A DNA stretch of 64,000 bases from Methanocorpusculum sp. (GTDB lineage: Archaea; Halobacteriota; Methanomicrobia; Methanomicrobiales; Methanocorpusculaceae): the NCBI GenBank assembly GCA_017408885.1, contig JAFQTT010000009.1:124001-188000 (forward strand), given 5' to 3'. Position numbers and translations under genes: made by a program. The notes below the pieces were generated by a model. The model worked only from the letters and a program-made list of their open reading frames with translations, searched no databases and was not told the origin of the DNA. Of this stretch, positions 54,296-63,934 are shown piece by piece; position 1 is the first letter of the stretch; every line of letters begins with the position of its first letter.

Positions 54296-56026
54296 ATGAC
54301 ACAACTAAAAATTACCGATACCACGCTTCGTGATGCACATCAGTCCTTAGCTGCGACCCGCATGCGCACCGAAGATATGCTTTCCCTCGCCGCCGAGATG
54401 GAAAAAGCCGGTTTCTGGTCAGTTGAAGCATGGGGAGGTGCAACCTTTGACACCTGTATCCGTTACTTAAACGATGACCCGTGGCAGAGACTGCGTGATC
54501 TCCGCGAAATATTTGTAAAGACACCAATCCAGATGCTCTTACGCGGTCAGAACCTCGTTGGATACAAACACTATCCAGACGATGTTGTTGACAGATTCAT
54601 CGGTGCCGCTGCTAAAAACGGCGTTGGAGTATTCCGCGTATTCGATGCATTAAATGATATCCGCAACATGCAGCGCTCGATGACTGCCGTAATTGATAAC
54701 GGATGCCACCTTCAGGGCACAATATCATATACTACAAGCCCTGTCCACTCTATCGCCGGCTTTGTGGATATGGCTGAAGAGCTCTACAGCAAGGGCTGTA
54801 ACTCAATCTGTATCAAAGACATGGCAGGCCTCATCATGCCGGAGGCAGCACGCGAACTTATCACAGGCATCAAAAAGCGTGTTGACATCCCGGTGTGTCT
54901 GCACACCCACTCAACATCCGGAATTGCTCCGATGAGCTATCAGGCCGCAATCGAAGCAGGTGTTGACATTCTCGATACTGCAATGTCTCCGTTTGCAGGG
55001 GGCACCAGCCAGCCGGCAACTGAGTCGATTGTCGCATCTCTTTCGGGCACTGCCCGCGATACCGGCATATCCCTTGAGACTCTTCGCGACATCAAGAATG
55101 AAGCACTCAAAGTTCGCGGAAAGTACGACTGCTTAATCGATGGAATTTCGATGCGCATCGACTCCGATGTCTTAGTCTACCAGCTTCCGGGCGGAATGAT
55201 CTCCAACCTTGTATCTCAGCTCAAAGAGCAGAATGCTCTTGATAAGCTCGACGAGGTTTTAGTCGAGATTCCGCAGGTCAGAGCAGACTTAGGCTTCCCG
55301 CCGCTCGTTACCCCAACATCCCAGATTGTCGGAACGCAGGCAGTATTAAATGTCTTAATGGGCGGAAGATACAAGACAGTCACAAACGAAGTCCGTGACT
55401 ACCTCCGCGGCCTTTACGGAAAGAGCCCGAAGGCACTTGATACGGCATTCATCGAATCCATTGTAGGTCCAGTTGAGAGAATCGAGTGCAGACCTGCTGA
55501 CACCTTAGAACCTGTTTATGACAAGATGAAGGCAGATGCTGAATCTCAGGGACTTGTGAAGAAGGAAGAGGATGTCTTAACATACATCCTCTACCCGGCA
55601 ATCGCCCCGGCATTCCTTAAAGGAGAAAAGAAGGCAGAGCCAATGCCAGAACCAAAGACTGCAGCACCAGCAACTGCTGTCGACTACGAGATTCCGCGCT
55701 CGATGGAGGTCGAAGTCGACGGAGAAATATTCGCAGTCCGTATCTTATCTGTGGAAGGCGAATCTGTAGTCAGTGCCGATGCTGATGAAAACCACCGCCC
55801 AAGAGGAGATGTTCCAGGCGGTGTCAAGAGCAGCATTCAGGGAATGGTTCTCAATATCAAAGTTCAGACCGGACAGAAGGTTTCCGCAGGAGACACTCTT
55901 CTCGTACTCGAAGCTATGAAGATGGAAAATCCGGTTGTCAGCCCTGTTGACGGAACGGTTACTGAAATCTTTGTGGAAGAGGGAGCTGTTGTCCAGAGCG
56001 GCGACGTTCTTGTGGTGGTGAAATGA
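54296..56026 (+). CDS. pycB: Pyruvate carboxylase subunit B (carboxyltransferase and biotin carrier)
   Basis: Carboxylates pyruvate to oxaloacetate from carboxybiotin; anaplerotic step feeding the incomplete reductive TCA path of methanogens. The 576-residue protein has the HMG-lyase-like TIM barrel with [11 protein letters not shown] and the Cys/His metal region CLHTHSTSG, a PYC/OADA conserved domain and a C-terminal biotinyl domain with the biotin Lys542 in EAMKM. It overlaps pycA by four bases. Confidence 0.95.
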   Translation: MTQLKITDTTLRDAHQSLAATRMRTEDMLSLAAEMEKAGFWSVEAWGGATFDTCIRYLNDDPWQRLRDLREIFVKTPIQMLLRGQNLVGYKHYPDDVVDRFIGAAAKNGVGVFRVFDALNDIRNMQRSMTAVIDNGCHLQGTISYTTSPVHSIAGFVDMAEELYSKGCNSICIKDMAGLIMPEAARELITGIKKRVDIPVCLHTHSTSGIAPMSYQAAIEAGVDILDTAMSPFAGGTSQPATESIVASLSGTARDTGISLETLRDIKNEALKVRGKYDCLIDGISMRIDSDVLVYQLPGGMISNLVSQLKEQNALDKLDEVLVEIPQVRADLGFPPLVTPTSQIVGTQAVLNVLMGGRYKTVTNEVRDYLRGLYGKSPKALDTAFIESIVGPVERIECRPADTLEPVYDKMKADAESQGLVKKEEDVLTYILYPAIAPAFLKGEKKAEPMPEPKTAAPATAVDYEIPRSMEVEVDGEIFAVRILSVEGESVVSADADENHRPRGDVPGGVKSSIQGMVLNIKVQTGQKVSAGDTLLVLEAMKMENPVVSPVDGTVTEIFVEEGAVVQSGDVLVVVK

Positions 56027-57525
56027 GCAGAAACCAGTACTTTGACAAAGTATTAGTTGCAAACCGCGGTGAGATTGCGATTCGTGTCATGCGCGCCTGC
56101 CGCGAGATGGGAATCGAGACGGTCGCCGTCTATTCCGAAGCCGATGAGAATGCACTCCATGTAAAGTATGCAGATGAGGCATTCCTAATCGGCCAGGCAC
56201 ACCCGACAAAGAGTTACCTCAATATTGAGCGTATCTTAGAGGTTGCAGACATGGCAGGAGCTGACGCCATTCACCCGGGATATGGTTTCCTTGCAGAGAA
56301 AGCAGCATTCTCGGGAGCGGTGAAAAAAGCAGGATTTGCCTTTATCGGACCATCTGAAGAAACGATTCGCATGATGGGCTCAAAGCTTGATTCCAAGCAG
56401 GCAATGCACGACGCAGGCGTTCCGGTTCTCCCGTGGACACAGTCCACAAGCCATGAAGAGGCAAAGGCGTTTGCAGAATCCATCGGTTATCCGGTTATCG
56501 TCAAAGCATCTGCCGGCGGCGGCGGAATTGGTATGACGATTGTAAACAATGAGGCAGAACTCGATGAGGCAATCGCTAAATCCAGCAGAACGGCTGCTGC
56601 TGCATTCGGCGACTCAACAGTATTCATCGAGAAGTATCTCGCAAAACCAAGACACATTGAAGTTCAGGTCTTCGCAGACAAACAGGGCGACGTTGTCCAC
56701 ATGTTCGAGCGTGAGTGTTCGATTCAGAGAAGACATCAGAAGTTAATCGAGGAGGCGCCGTGCCCGATTATGACTCCGGAGCTGCGCGAGAGAATGACTC
56801 AGTCTGCAATTACTGTTGCGAAAACCTGCGGATATGAGAATGCCGGAACTGTTGAGTTCCTCTATGATAACGGCAACTACTATTTCATGGAGATGAACAC
56901 CCGTCTGCAGGTCGAGCACACAGTCACAGAACTCATCACAGGTATTGACATGGTGAGAATGCAGATTATGGTTGCAGCAGGCGAACCATTGCCGTATGCA
57001 CAGGAGCAGATTACCTGCCGCGGCCATGCAATCGAGTGCCGTATCAATGCAGAAGACCCGATGAACAACTTTGCAGCAGACGCTGGAAAGATTACGCATT
57101 ACCGCTCCCCGGGAGGGCCTGGTATCAGAATCGACAGTTGTATCCACAATGGATATTCAATTCCGCCGCATTATGATTCCATGATTGCAAAGCTCTGTGC
57201 CCGTGCAATGACGCGTGAGGAGACTATCAACCGCATGCGCCGTGCATTGATGGAATATGTTATCTTAGGCGTTAAGACAACACTGCCGCTCCATTATGCA
57301 GTGATGAACAATCCTGAGTTTATCGCAGGAAACACTCACACTCACTTCCTATCTGAGCCGACTGTGGAAAGCAGTCTTCTTCAGTACATGCGCGAGAGTG
57401 AGACACGCATGCATCAGCTTGCAGATTCCCTTAAAATAGAGAAGGGCAAGACTGTTGCAGTAACTGCTGCGGTTACTGCATATATGAATGCGTTAGCACA
57501 GAAGAACGCTGCAAAGAAGGATTAA
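56023..57525 (+). CDS. pycA: Pyruvate carboxylase subunit A (biotin carboxylase)
   Basis: ATP-dependent biotin carboxylase of the two-subunit archaeal pyruvate carboxylase. The 500-residue protein has [22 protein letters not shown], the ATP-grasp Gly-rich loop [11 protein letters not shown], and [14 protein letters not shown], all diagnostic. Paired with the upstream subunit by an ATGA overlap. An oxaloacetate decarboxylase is excluded by the lack of a membrane subunit nearby. Confidence 0.96.
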   Translation: MSRNQYFDKVLVANRGEIAIRVMRACREMGIETVAVYSEADENALHVKYADEAFLIGQAHPTKSYLNIERILEVADMAGADAIHPGYGFLAEKAAFSGAVKKAGFAFIGPSEETIRMMGSKLDSKQAMHDAGVPVLPWTQSTSHEEAKAFAESIGYPVIVKASAGGGGIGMTIVNNEAELDEAIAKSSRTAAAAFGDSTVFIEKYLAKPRHIEVQVFADKQGDVVHMFERECSIQRRHQKLIEEAPCPIMTPELRERMTQSAITVAKTCGYENAGTVEFLYDNGNYYFMEMNTRLQVEHTVTELITGIDMVRMQIMVAAGEPLPYAQEQITCRGHAIECRINAEDPMNNFAADAGKITHYRSPGGPGIRIDSCIHNGYSIPPHYDSMIAKLCARAMTREETINRMRRALMEYVILGVKTTLPLHYAVMNNPEFIAGNTHTHFLSEPTVESSLLQYMRESETRMHQLADSLKIEKGKTVAVTAAVTAYMNALAQKNAAKKD

Positions 57526-57588
57526 ATCCTTCAAAACTATTTTCGGAACATATATATTCTCAAACAGCATTCTTAATATGCACTTTTT

Positions 57589-57662
57589 GCTGCGGTGGCC
57601 TAGCTGGTTAGGGCGTCGGACTCATAATCCGAAGGTCGGGGGTTCGGATCCCTCTCGCAGCA
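57589..57662 (+). tRNA. tRNA-Met (anticodon CAT), elongator-like
   Basis: A 74-nt tRNA. The acceptor pairs GCTGCGG (57589-57595) with TCGCAGC (57655-57661, one G-U pair), discriminator A; the anticodon loop CTCATAA is flanked by TCGGA/TCCGA; the T-loop is TTCGGAT. It lacks the three GC pairs next to the anticodon loop of initiator tRNA, so elongator Met is favoured. A CAT-anticodon Ile2 tRNA cannot be fully excluded. Confidence 0.9.
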
Positions 57663-57705
57663 CTTTTCCTAAAACAATTTATAATTTCATTGCGTATTTT
57701 TCATC

Positions 57706-58122
57706 ATGAAGAAATTCGCTGTGTTATTATTAACACTCCTTCTCCTCGGATGTTTTGTATCAGCAGGTGCTGCCGAAGAGACAACACATACTGAAGCAAC
57801 GGTTTTTGCAAAGTGCGGAGAGATGATCATCATCTCCGCTGTGGGCAATCCGACAACCGGATACTCCTGGTCTGAACCTGAGGTCTCAAACGGACTTGAG
57901 GTGGTTTTCTCCGAGTATACCCAGTCTAATCCGGGAATGATTGGAAAAGGCGGTGTCTTTGAATGGGGCGTCACTGCTGCATCTCCGGGATTCTATCAAT
58001 TCAAAACCGATTACAATCGTGCATGGGAAAAAGCCCCTGCAAAGACGCTGAAGGCAATGTTTGTTTACTTCCCTGAGTTCATGAACATACAGTCAGGCGT
58101 TGTTTCAATCCGCGCTTTCTAA
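57706..58122 (+). CDS. Chagasin-family (I42) cysteine-protease inhibitor, secreted
   Basis: A 138-residue secreted protein with a signal peptide of about 22 residues. The three I42 loops are NPTTGYSW, GKGGVFEW and NRAW (the last usually RPW). Chagasin-type proteins block papain-like cysteine proteases. It is followed 55 bases on by a second member, a tandem duplication. Confidence 0.85.
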   Translation: MKKFAVLLLTLLLLGCFVSAGAAEETTHTEATVFAKCGEMIIISAVGNPTTGYSWSEPEVSNGLEVVFSEYTQSNPGMIGKGGVFEWGVTAASPGFYQFKTDYNRAWEKAPAKTLKAMFVYFPEFMNIQSGVVSIRAF

Positions 58123-58177
58123 GCGCCAAACCTCTTTTTAGTGAAAGAATATATACTGTCGTTGCGTATAACTCTCC

Positions 58178-58582
58178 ATGAAGAGAATCATAATCCTGTC
58201 TCTTGCATCCATAGTTCTCTTCGGATGTGTGTTTAGTGCAGGATGCATTACTGATGATAATTCACAGCACCTTGCAGAGTTCGGATACACAGGAGGAGAA
58301 CAGTCAATCTCTGCAAAAGTTGGAGATGTCATAACCATCTCCGCCAATACGAACCCATCCACCGGCTACTCCTGGACTGAACCCGAAGTCTCCGAAGGTC
58401 TGAAGATTCTTGGAATCGGCTCATATGCAGAGTACAATCCGGAACTTATTGGAGCAGGCGGAATACGCTACTGGGATGTTACAGCAGAAGAAGCAGGAAC
58501 TTATACATTTACCGCTGAATACATGCGCCCATGGGAAGGAGAAGCTATCGGAAAAATAGAAGTAACAATCACCTTCAGATGA
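58178..58582 (+). CDS. Chagasin-family (I42) inhibitor, lipoprotein
   Basis: A 134-residue protein with a lipoprotein signal (VFSAGC, Cys at about 24). The loops NPSTGYSW, GAGGIRYW and MRPWEG match the I42 family more closely than those of the upstream copy. It would sit on the cell surface, where the first copy would be free. Ends in a hairpin. Confidence 0.87.
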   Translation: MKRIIILSLASIVLFGCVFSAGCITDDNSQHLAEFGYTGGEQSISAKVGDVITISANTNPSTGYSWTEPEVSEGLKILGIGSYAEYNPELIGAGGIRYWDVTAEEAGTYTFTAEYMRPWEGEAIGKIEVTITFR

Positions 58583-58588
58583 TAAATA

Positions 58589-58604
58589 GCGGGAAAACTC
58601 CCGC
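58589..58604. terminator. Hairpin between the inhibitor and ilvC genes
   Basis: Arms GCGGGA (58589-58594) and TCCCGC (58599-58604) with loop AAAC lie between the convergent inhibitor and ilvC stops, followed by a T-rich stretch on the plus strand that runs into the ilvC end. A likely shared terminator. Confidence 0.6.
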
Positions 58605-58607
58605 ACA

Positions 58608-59594
58608 TTATTCTTTCTTTGTTTCTAAGATTTTCCGGAATGCAATACCTGCTTTTTCCATCTCGCTTTCCCGCGCGTTCTCTACAAGCTCCCGGAAGTG
58701 TCCGCTTCCGGCACGCTTTTCAGCAACCCATTCTTCGGCAAACTCACCGGACTGCACCTCGCGGAGAATCTCTTTCATATCCGATTTCAGACGCTCGGAA
58801 ATCAGGCGCTTTCCGCGGGTAATGCCTCCGTAGCTTGCGGTTCTTGATACTGAATCATACATTGCGCCGAAGCCTTTTGCATAGATTAAATCAATAACGA
58901 GCTTTACCTCATGGGCGCACTCTGAATAGGCAAGCTCCGGAGGGTATCCAGCTTCGATTAGAATATCCACAGCTGCCTCGATTAATGCCGGAATGCCGCC
59001 GCAGATAATTGCCTGTTCTCCAAAGAGATCAGTTTCCGTCTCGTCCTTGAACGTGGACTCCATAATTGCTGAGCGGGAAGAGCCGATTGCCGCAGCAAAT
59101 CCGAGCGCGGTTTGCAGGGCACGCCCCGATGCATCCTGATGCACCGAAACAAGAGAAGCAACGCCTCCGCCCTCCTCATAAAGCCGGCGAACCATAGGAC
59201 CCACACCTTTTGGTGCTGCGAGAACCACATCCACAAACTTTGGCGGCTGAATAAGATTATAGAGAATATTGAAACCGTGCGCGAAAAGCAGTGTGTGTCC
59301 CTCATGCAGATAAGGTGCGATTTCTGCCGCGTAAATGTCTGCGGCAGATTCATCCGGAAACAGCAGAGCAAGCACATCTGCCTTCTGCACTGCCTCGCAA
59401 ACCGGGTAAACTGCAAACCCGTCTTCTGCCGCACGGTCAAAACTTTTTCCCGCGCGGTTTCCAACGATTACATCTGCCCCGCTGTCTCTCAGATTCAGCG
59501 CCTGCGCCCTTCCCTGAGAGCCATATCCAAGGATTGCGACACGCTGACTTAGGAAATGCTTCTCATCTTCGGCTGAGACAGAATACGTATTCAT
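58608..59594 (-). CDS. ilvC: Ketol-acid reductoisomerase
   Basis: Second enzyme of valine, leucine and isoleucine synthesis. The 328-residue protein is a class I enzyme with the nucleotide fold VAILGYGSQGRAQALNLRDSG, the metal and substrate residues in DETETDLFGEQ, and SECAHEVKLVIDLIYAKG with SRTASYGGITRG. No acetolactate synthase gene lies beside it. The beta2-alphaB loop reads VGNRAGKSFDRA, usually NADPH-type. Confidence 0.96.
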   Translation of the reverse strand: MNTYSVSAEDEKHFLSQRVAILGYGSQGRAQALNLRDSGADVIVGNRAGKSFDRAAEDGFAVYPVCEAVQKADVLALLFPDESAADIYAAEIAPYLHEGHTLLFAHGFNILYNLIQPPKFVDVVLAAPKGVGPMVRRLYEEGGGVASLVSVHQDASGRALQTALGFAAAIGSSRSAIMESTFKDETETDLFGEQAIICGGIPALIEAAVDILIEAGYPPELAYSECAHEVKLVIDLIYAKGFGAMYDSVSRTASYGGITRGKRLISERLKSDMKEILREVQSGEFAEEWVAEKRAGSGHFRELVENARESEMEKAGIAFRKILETKKE

Positions 59595-59713
59595 ACTTGC
59601 ATCTTAGGTTTTAGTTCAAACTATATATTTCTACGGCGCTCGCGCTCGTTTATAAAAATATCCACTTCCCCATGCACTCCATTTATCTTATGAGACAGGA
59701 TATTAAACAAAAA

Positions 59714-59803
59714 GTTATATAGACATATGCCTATAAAGATAGATACACGTTAAACTTCCCTGCAAATATACGCAGAAGTTGACGGGAAAGGACACGATAG
59801 ATA
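59714..59803 (+). promoter_or_regulatory. mptA promoter and leader hairpin
   Basis: A TATA-like TTATATAG lies at about 59716-59723. Downstream, a two-part stem TTCCC-CTGC ... GCAG-GGGAA style hairpin covers about 59755-59788 (TTCCCTGC then GCAG and GGGAA), within the leader, and GGGAAAGGAC precedes the ATG. The hairpin may be incidental, or a translational control site. Confidence 0.3.
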
Positions 59804-60739
59804 ATGTCATTACCAGATGTTCAGTCCACCGCGCCTGATGTAAGAATCAGCCTTACGCGTGTTGGTGTGAAAAATGTCAAGAAACTCGTCGAAGTGGCGA
59901 GACCAGGAAAGACACGTCCAGCAATCTTCATCTCTGAATTTGACGTGTTCGTTGATCTGCCAAGCAGCCTGAAAGGTGCAAACCTTTCCAGAAACTTCGA
60001 AGTAATTGATGAAGTCCTTCAGCAGGCAACTAACGGCGAGGTCAAGGGAATTGAAGACATCTGCGGCGTTGTCGCAAAGAAGCTCTTAGACCACCACGAG
60101 TATGCAGAGCAGACTGAGGTCTTCATGCACAGCTGTTACATGATGAACCGCGAAACTCCGGTTTCCAAGACCACCTGTCAGGAAGTCGTCAATGTCTATG
60201 CACATGCAATCGCACAGCGTAACAACAACGACCCAATCGTTAGAAAGAGCATTGGAGCAGAGGTTACCGGTATTACTGCATGCCCGTGTGCACAGAACAT
60301 TATGAAGGATCACGCAATGCATGTTATGGAGCAGCTTGAGATTCCAAAAGAGAAGATTGACGCATTCTTCCAGGAAATCCCAATGGCATCCCACAACCAG
60401 CGCGGACGCGGATTCTTATCCATCGAGACCGACGGTGAGACCATTGTCCCGCTCGACAAAGTCATCAATGTCTTAAAGGACTCCATGAGTGCAAGAATCT
60501 ACGAGCTGTTAAAGCGCGGAGATGAGAGCTACGTTGTTATGGCAGCCCACAAGAATGCACGCTTCGTTGAAGACTGTGTTCGTGAGATGGCACGCCAGGT
60601 CGTTGCAAACTTCGCAGATCTCCCAGGAGAGACACGCGTTACCCTTCGTCAGACAAATGAAGAGAGTATTCACCAGCACGATGCATACGCAGAGCGCGAT
60701 GCAACCCTTGCTGAGCTCAGAAGTGAGCTGAACGCATAA
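59804..60739 (+). CDS. mptA: GTP cyclohydrolase MptA (archaeal, FolE2-type)
   Basis: Fe(II)-dependent enzyme that opens the GTP ring for methanopterin synthesis, giving the cyclic dihydroneopterin phosphate. The 311-residue protein has the FolE2/MptA motifs ITACPCAQNIM (metal Cys) and ASHNQRGRGFLSI, the family length, and a C-terminal DERIAAL-like AERDATLAELRSE tail. It is upstream of, but separate from, the frh operon. Confidence 0.93.
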   Translation: MSLPDVQSTAPDVRISLTRVGVKNVKKLVEVARPGKTRPAIFISEFDVFVDLPSSLKGANLSRNFEVIDEVLQQATNGEVKGIEDICGVVAKKLLDHHEYAEQTEVFMHSCYMMNRETPVSKTTCQEVVNVYAHAIAQRNNNDPIVRKSIGAEVTGITACPCAQNIMKDHAMHVMEQLEIPKEKIDAFFQEIPMASHNQRGRGFLSIETDGETIVPLDKVINVLKDSMSARIYELLKRGDESYVVMAAHKNARFVEDCVREMARQVVANFADLPGETRVTLRQTNEESIHQHDAYAERDATLAELRSELNA

Positions 60740-61079
60740 ATAAAATCTCTTCACAAATTCCCTATTTTTTAATTTAAGTCCGCATAATCAAGCGCATTTT
60801 GAAAAAGACTTCATTTAACCCTTCGATTAACATTCATAATACACATAGTCAAATAAGTGTCCAAAACGTAGCACTATTTTTAACATGTGTAACACCCACA
60901 TCACATCAACTCTCCATAATCGGGTTGTTTTCCAAAAAGGAATGAGAATCTTTAATATTCCACAAAGAAGAGATTATACATAACGTACCTCTGTACGTGT
61001 CATTAATCCAAAAGGACAATGGTAATATTTCCGTATAGCTGTTTGAATACCCTAAATAACTTAGGATGAGGCGAAAACA
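60740..61079 (+). promoter_or_regulatory. Upstream region of the frh operon with a dyad
   Basis: A 340-bp gap. A T-run near 60764-60770 may end mptA. A TATA-like ATTATACA lies at about 60973-60980, and a dyad ACGTAC (60983-60988) / GTACGT (60993-60998) with loop CTCT follows directly, between this TATA and the probable start site. An alternative TATA (TTTAATATT, about 60952) would place the dyad at the start of the leader. The leader to frhA is about 75-100 bases. No small gene is evident. Confidence 0.45.
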
Positions 61080-62447
61080 TTGTCGAAAGTAGTAGAAATT
61101 TCCCCGACCACCAGACATGAAGGTCACTCCAAACTCGTTTTAAAGGTCAACGATGAAGGCATCATCGAGCGCGGAGACTGGCTTTCTATCACCCCGGTTC
61201 GTGGAGTAGAGAAGCTTGCCATTGGAAAGACCTATGAGCAGGTTCCAAAGATCGCTTCCCGCGTGTGTGGTATCTGTCCGATTGCACACACCCTTGCCGC
61301 AACTGAGGCTATGGAAGCATCCATGGGTGTTGAGATTCCAGACGACGCATACCTTCTGCGTATCATTCTGCAGGCAGCAAACAGACTGCACTCCCACGCA
61401 CTGCATGACATCCTTGCACTGCCGGATATGTACCTCCCAGGTACTGACTCCAAGATCAACCCGTTCTCCCCGGAGGAGCCGGTTAGATCTGTTGCAAAGC
61501 GCATCCAGACTCTCCGTATGATCGGTCAGACCATCGGTGAGATCGTCGGCGGCGAAGCAGTCCACCCGTCCAACCCACGCGTTGGTGGTATGTACAAGAA
61601 CATCACTCCACGTGCAAAGGCAAAGGTCCTCGACCTTGCAAAGCAGGCACTCCCGCTCGCACGTGAGCAGATGGAATTCATGATCGCAGTCTTCGAGAAC
61701 TACGGCAAGCGCGACTGGGCAGAGATGTGCGGACGCGAAGTTGCAATCCCGAAGGACCTCGGTTACCACCAGCAGGGATACATGGCAACCGACCCAATGT
61801 ACGGAAGCTCTTCCCTCGACGAGCACCCGACCTGGGACCCAGCACGCTGGCTTGAAGTCAGACCATGGGACTGGTACATGGGCGAAGAAGAAATCACCCT
61901 TGAGGATGAAGCATACCCAGTTGGCGGAACCACCAAGGCAGGAACCAAGGCATGGCCGCAGATGCAGGCATGCACTGGTGTCCCACTCTACGACGGACAG
62001 CCGGTCGAAGTCGGTCCACGCGCACGTATGTCTATCTTCAAGAACTACGACCGTAAGGGCGCAATCGGCTTAAACATCGCTCGCGAGATGGAGTACATGG
62101 ACTCTGTCTACAAGATGATCGAGGCAGCCGACGCACTCAACACCAGCGGATCCGTCGTTGCAGACGTTATCCCACAGGGTGACGGTTCTATCGGATGGGC
62201 ATCCAACGAAGCACCACGCGGAGCAGACGTTCACCTTGCAAAGGTCCGCAACGGCAAAGTCGAGTGGTTCTCTATGCTCGTCCCGACCACCTGGAACTTC
62301 CCAACCTGCAGCCGTGCACTCACTGGCGCACCATGGGAGCTCGCAGAAGTTATTGTCCGTGCATACGACCCGTGTGTCTCCTGTGCAACCCACATGATTG
62401 TACTGGATGAAGACAACAAGCTTGTTGCACAGAAGCTCCTTGAGTAA
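61080..62447 (+). CDS. frhA: F420-reducing hydrogenase subunit alpha
   Basis: Large NiFe subunit that oxidises H2 for F420 reduction. The 455-residue protein starts at TTG 61080 (MSKVVEISPTTRHEG, near-perfect for FrhA) after a GATGAGG site. The four nickel ligands are all Cys: Cys63/Cys66 in RVCGIC and Cys432/Cys435 in DPCVSCATH, with no in-frame selenocysteine codon. Seventeen residues follow the His of ATH, the tail that the maturation protease removes. Next is frhD. Confidence 0.97.
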   Translation: MSKVVEISPTTRHEGHSKLVLKVNDEGIIERGDWLSITPVRGVEKLAIGKTYEQVPKIASRVCGICPIAHTLAATEAMEASMGVEIPDDAYLLRIILQAANRLHSHALHDILALPDMYLPGTDSKINPFSPEEPVRSVAKRIQTLRMIGQTIGEIVGGEAVHPSNPRVGGMYKNITPRAKAKVLDLAKQALPLAREQMEFMIAVFENYGKRDWAEMCGREVAIPKDLGYHQQGYMATDPMYGSSSLDEHPTWDPARWLEVRPWDWYMGEEEITLEDEAYPVGGTTKAGTKAWPQMQACTGVPLYDGQPVEVGPRARMSIFKNYDRKGAIGLNIAREMEYMDSVYKMIEAADALNTSGSVVADVIPQGDGSIGWASNEAPRGADVHLAKVRNGKVEWFSMLVPTTWNFPTCSRALTGAPWELAEVIVRAYDPCVSCATHMIVLDEDNKLVAQKLLE

Positions 62448-62457
62448 GTAATATACA

Positions 62458-62940
62458 ATGGATGGCCTATTCCCAGAAATAATAATAGCCGGAGTCGGTA
62501 ACGAACTCTTTGGCGATGACGGATTTGGTCCTGCAGTAATCAGAGCTTTAGCTGACCACGAACTCCCAGACAATGTAAAAGCAATGGATGTCGGCCTTGG
62601 AGGCCCCCACCTCATCTTTTCCATGCTGGAGCCGGAAGTAACTAAGAAATTGATTATTGTGGATTGCATGGACTTCGGTGGAAAACCCGGAGACGTGACG
62701 AAGATTCCAGCCGACCTTTTGCCTGAGGGCAGGGAAGAGCGTTACATGGACGCCCATTCCGGAAATCTGCTTGATCCAATCGGCAGACTGAAAGGAAAAA
62801 TGGACATTGTTATCATTGGGTGCCAGCCCGCGTGTATTCCAGCTCCGGATTCCGAGGACTTTGTTCTCGAACTGAGCCCGGAGGTCGAAGGAGCCGTTCC
62901 CAAAACTGTATCTGTCATTTTACAGGAGATAGGAGCTTAA
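62458..62940 (+). CDS. frhD: Hydrogenase maturation protease
   Basis: Endopeptidase that trims the C-terminus of FrhA after nickel insertion. The 160-residue protein has GVGNELFGDDGFGPAVIRAL with the nickel-binding Glu and Asp, DCMDFGGKPGDV, and AHSGNL. It lies 10 bases after frhA and one base before frhG. Confidence 0.95.
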   Translation: MDGLFPEIIIAGVGNELFGDDGFGPAVIRALADHELPDNVKAMDVGLGGPHLIFSMLEPEVTKKLIIVDCMDFGGKPGDVTKIPADLLPEGREERYMDAHSGNLLDPIGRLKGKMDIVIIGCQPACIPAPDSEDFVLELSPEVEGAVPKTVSVILQEIGA

Positions 62941-62941
62941 A

Positions 62942-63916
62942 ATGGGATTATTAGATAAACTCAAGAGCTTACTGTTCGGTAAAGAGGCTGTCAGCGAGGG
63001 AAAACAGGACGCAAAGCCTGGTGCAAAACCAGCTGACGAAGCTATTGTCGAAAAGCCAGCAGAGCAGCCAGTAGCTGCAAAGCCGGCAGAAGACAAAGTC
63101 GAACAGGTCGAACAAAAGCATATTATTCAAAAACCTAAGGAGGAGAAGCCAGTGGCTGACAAGATTACTGTAGGACACGTTCACATGAGCGGATGTACCG
63201 GATGTCTCGTGTCCCTTGCAGATAACTACGAAGGATTACTTACAATCCTCGATAAATACGCAGATCTCGTCTACTGTCTGACTCTTGCTGATGTACGTCA
63301 CATCCCGGAGATGGATGTCGCATTAGTTGAGGGTTCTGTCTGTATTAACGACGAGTGCTCTATGGAAGAGATTTTAGAAACCCGTGAGAGAGCAAAGATT
63401 GTTGTTGCTCTCGGCGGATGCGCCTGCTACGGAAACACTACCCGTTTCTGCCGCGGTGGTCAGCAGAACCAGCCGCAGCACGAGGGCTTTGTCCCAATCG
63501 GAGACCTTATCAAGGTCGATGTTTACATCCCGGCATGTGCACCAACCCCGCAGCAGATTAGAAACGTCTGTTTAATGGCATACCTGTTACTCAAAGGAAA
63601 CGACGAGCAGAAGGCACTTGCAACCGCATACCTTACTCCGTTAATGAACCTTGCAGCAGCAGGAACCGAAGCATGCGGCTGCGACCTGATGACCGAAGTC
63701 ATCAACCAGGGTCTCTGTATGGGCTGTGGAAGCTGTGCAGCAGCATGTACCGTCCGTGCAATCACCATGCAGTACGGCAAGCCGCAGGTCGAGCGTGACC
63801 TCTGTATCAAGTGCGGAGCATGCTACGCCCAGTGTCCAAGAAGCTTCTTCAGCTTCGATGTCTGCGGACAGTACGAATCGATTACCGAACTCATCGGCGA
63901 GGTTATGAAACCATAA
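62942..63916 (+). CDS. frhG: F420-reducing hydrogenase subunit gamma with N-terminal extension
   Basis: Iron-sulfur small subunit that passes electrons from FrhA to FrhB. From ATG 62942 it is 324 residues: an amphipathic opening (GLLDKLKSLLFGK), a hydrophilic Lys/Glu/Ala/Pro-rich stretch to residue 70, then the conserved FrhG body (HMSGCTGCLVSLADNYEG ... GGCACYGNT, and two ferredoxin clusters CMGCGSCAAAC and CIKCGACYAQC). An exact in-frame GTG at 63152 with AAGGAGG eight bases upstream could start a 254-residue form of normal FrhG. Both starts have plausible ribosome sites. Confidence 0.96.
   Translation: MGLLDKLKSLLFGKEAVSEGKQDAKPGAKPADEAIVEKPAEQPVAAKPAEDKVEQVEQKHIIQKPKEEKPVADKITVGHVHMSGCTGCLVSLADNYEGLLTILDKYADLVYCLTLADVRHIPEMDVALVEGSVCINDECSMEEILETRERAKIVVALGGCACYGNTTRFCRGGQQNQPQHEGFVPIGDLIKVDVYIPACAPTPQQIRNVCLMAYLLLKGNDEQKALATAYLTPLMNLAAAGTEACGCDLMTEVINQGLCMGCGSCAAACTVRAITMQYGKPQVERDLCIKCGACYAQCPRSFFSFDVCGQYESITELIGEVMKP
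63137..63154 (+). promoter_or_regulatory. Internal ribosome site and GTG start in frhG
   Basis: AAGGAGG (63137-63143) stands eight bases before GTG (63152-63154), in frame with frhG at residue 71, where the conserved domain begins (VADKITVGHVHMSG). A strong Shine-Dalgarno-like site in this exact place is unlikely by chance and suggests initiation at a second start. Confidence 0.5.
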
Positions 63917-63934
63917 GGTTCGGAGGTTAAAAAA

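Noticed and set aside
54296-57525. Oxaloacetate decarboxylase instead of pyruvate carboxylase
   Set aside because: A biotin carboxylase subunit is present and overlapping, and no membrane decarboxylase subunit is found, so a carboxylase is the better reading.
57589-57662. Initiator tRNA-Met
   Set aside because: The anticodon stem lacks the three GC pairs next to the loop, and the acceptor starts G-C, so an elongator-type is favoured.
61140-61826. 228-codon antisense frame inside frhA
   Set aside because: Cys/Val/Leu-rich translation is typical of a reverse reading of a gene with this codon bias. No start context or family likeness is seen.
61260-62400. Selenocysteine in the hydrogenase large subunit
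   Set aside because: The nickel-binding positions are read as Cys codons with no in-frame TGA.
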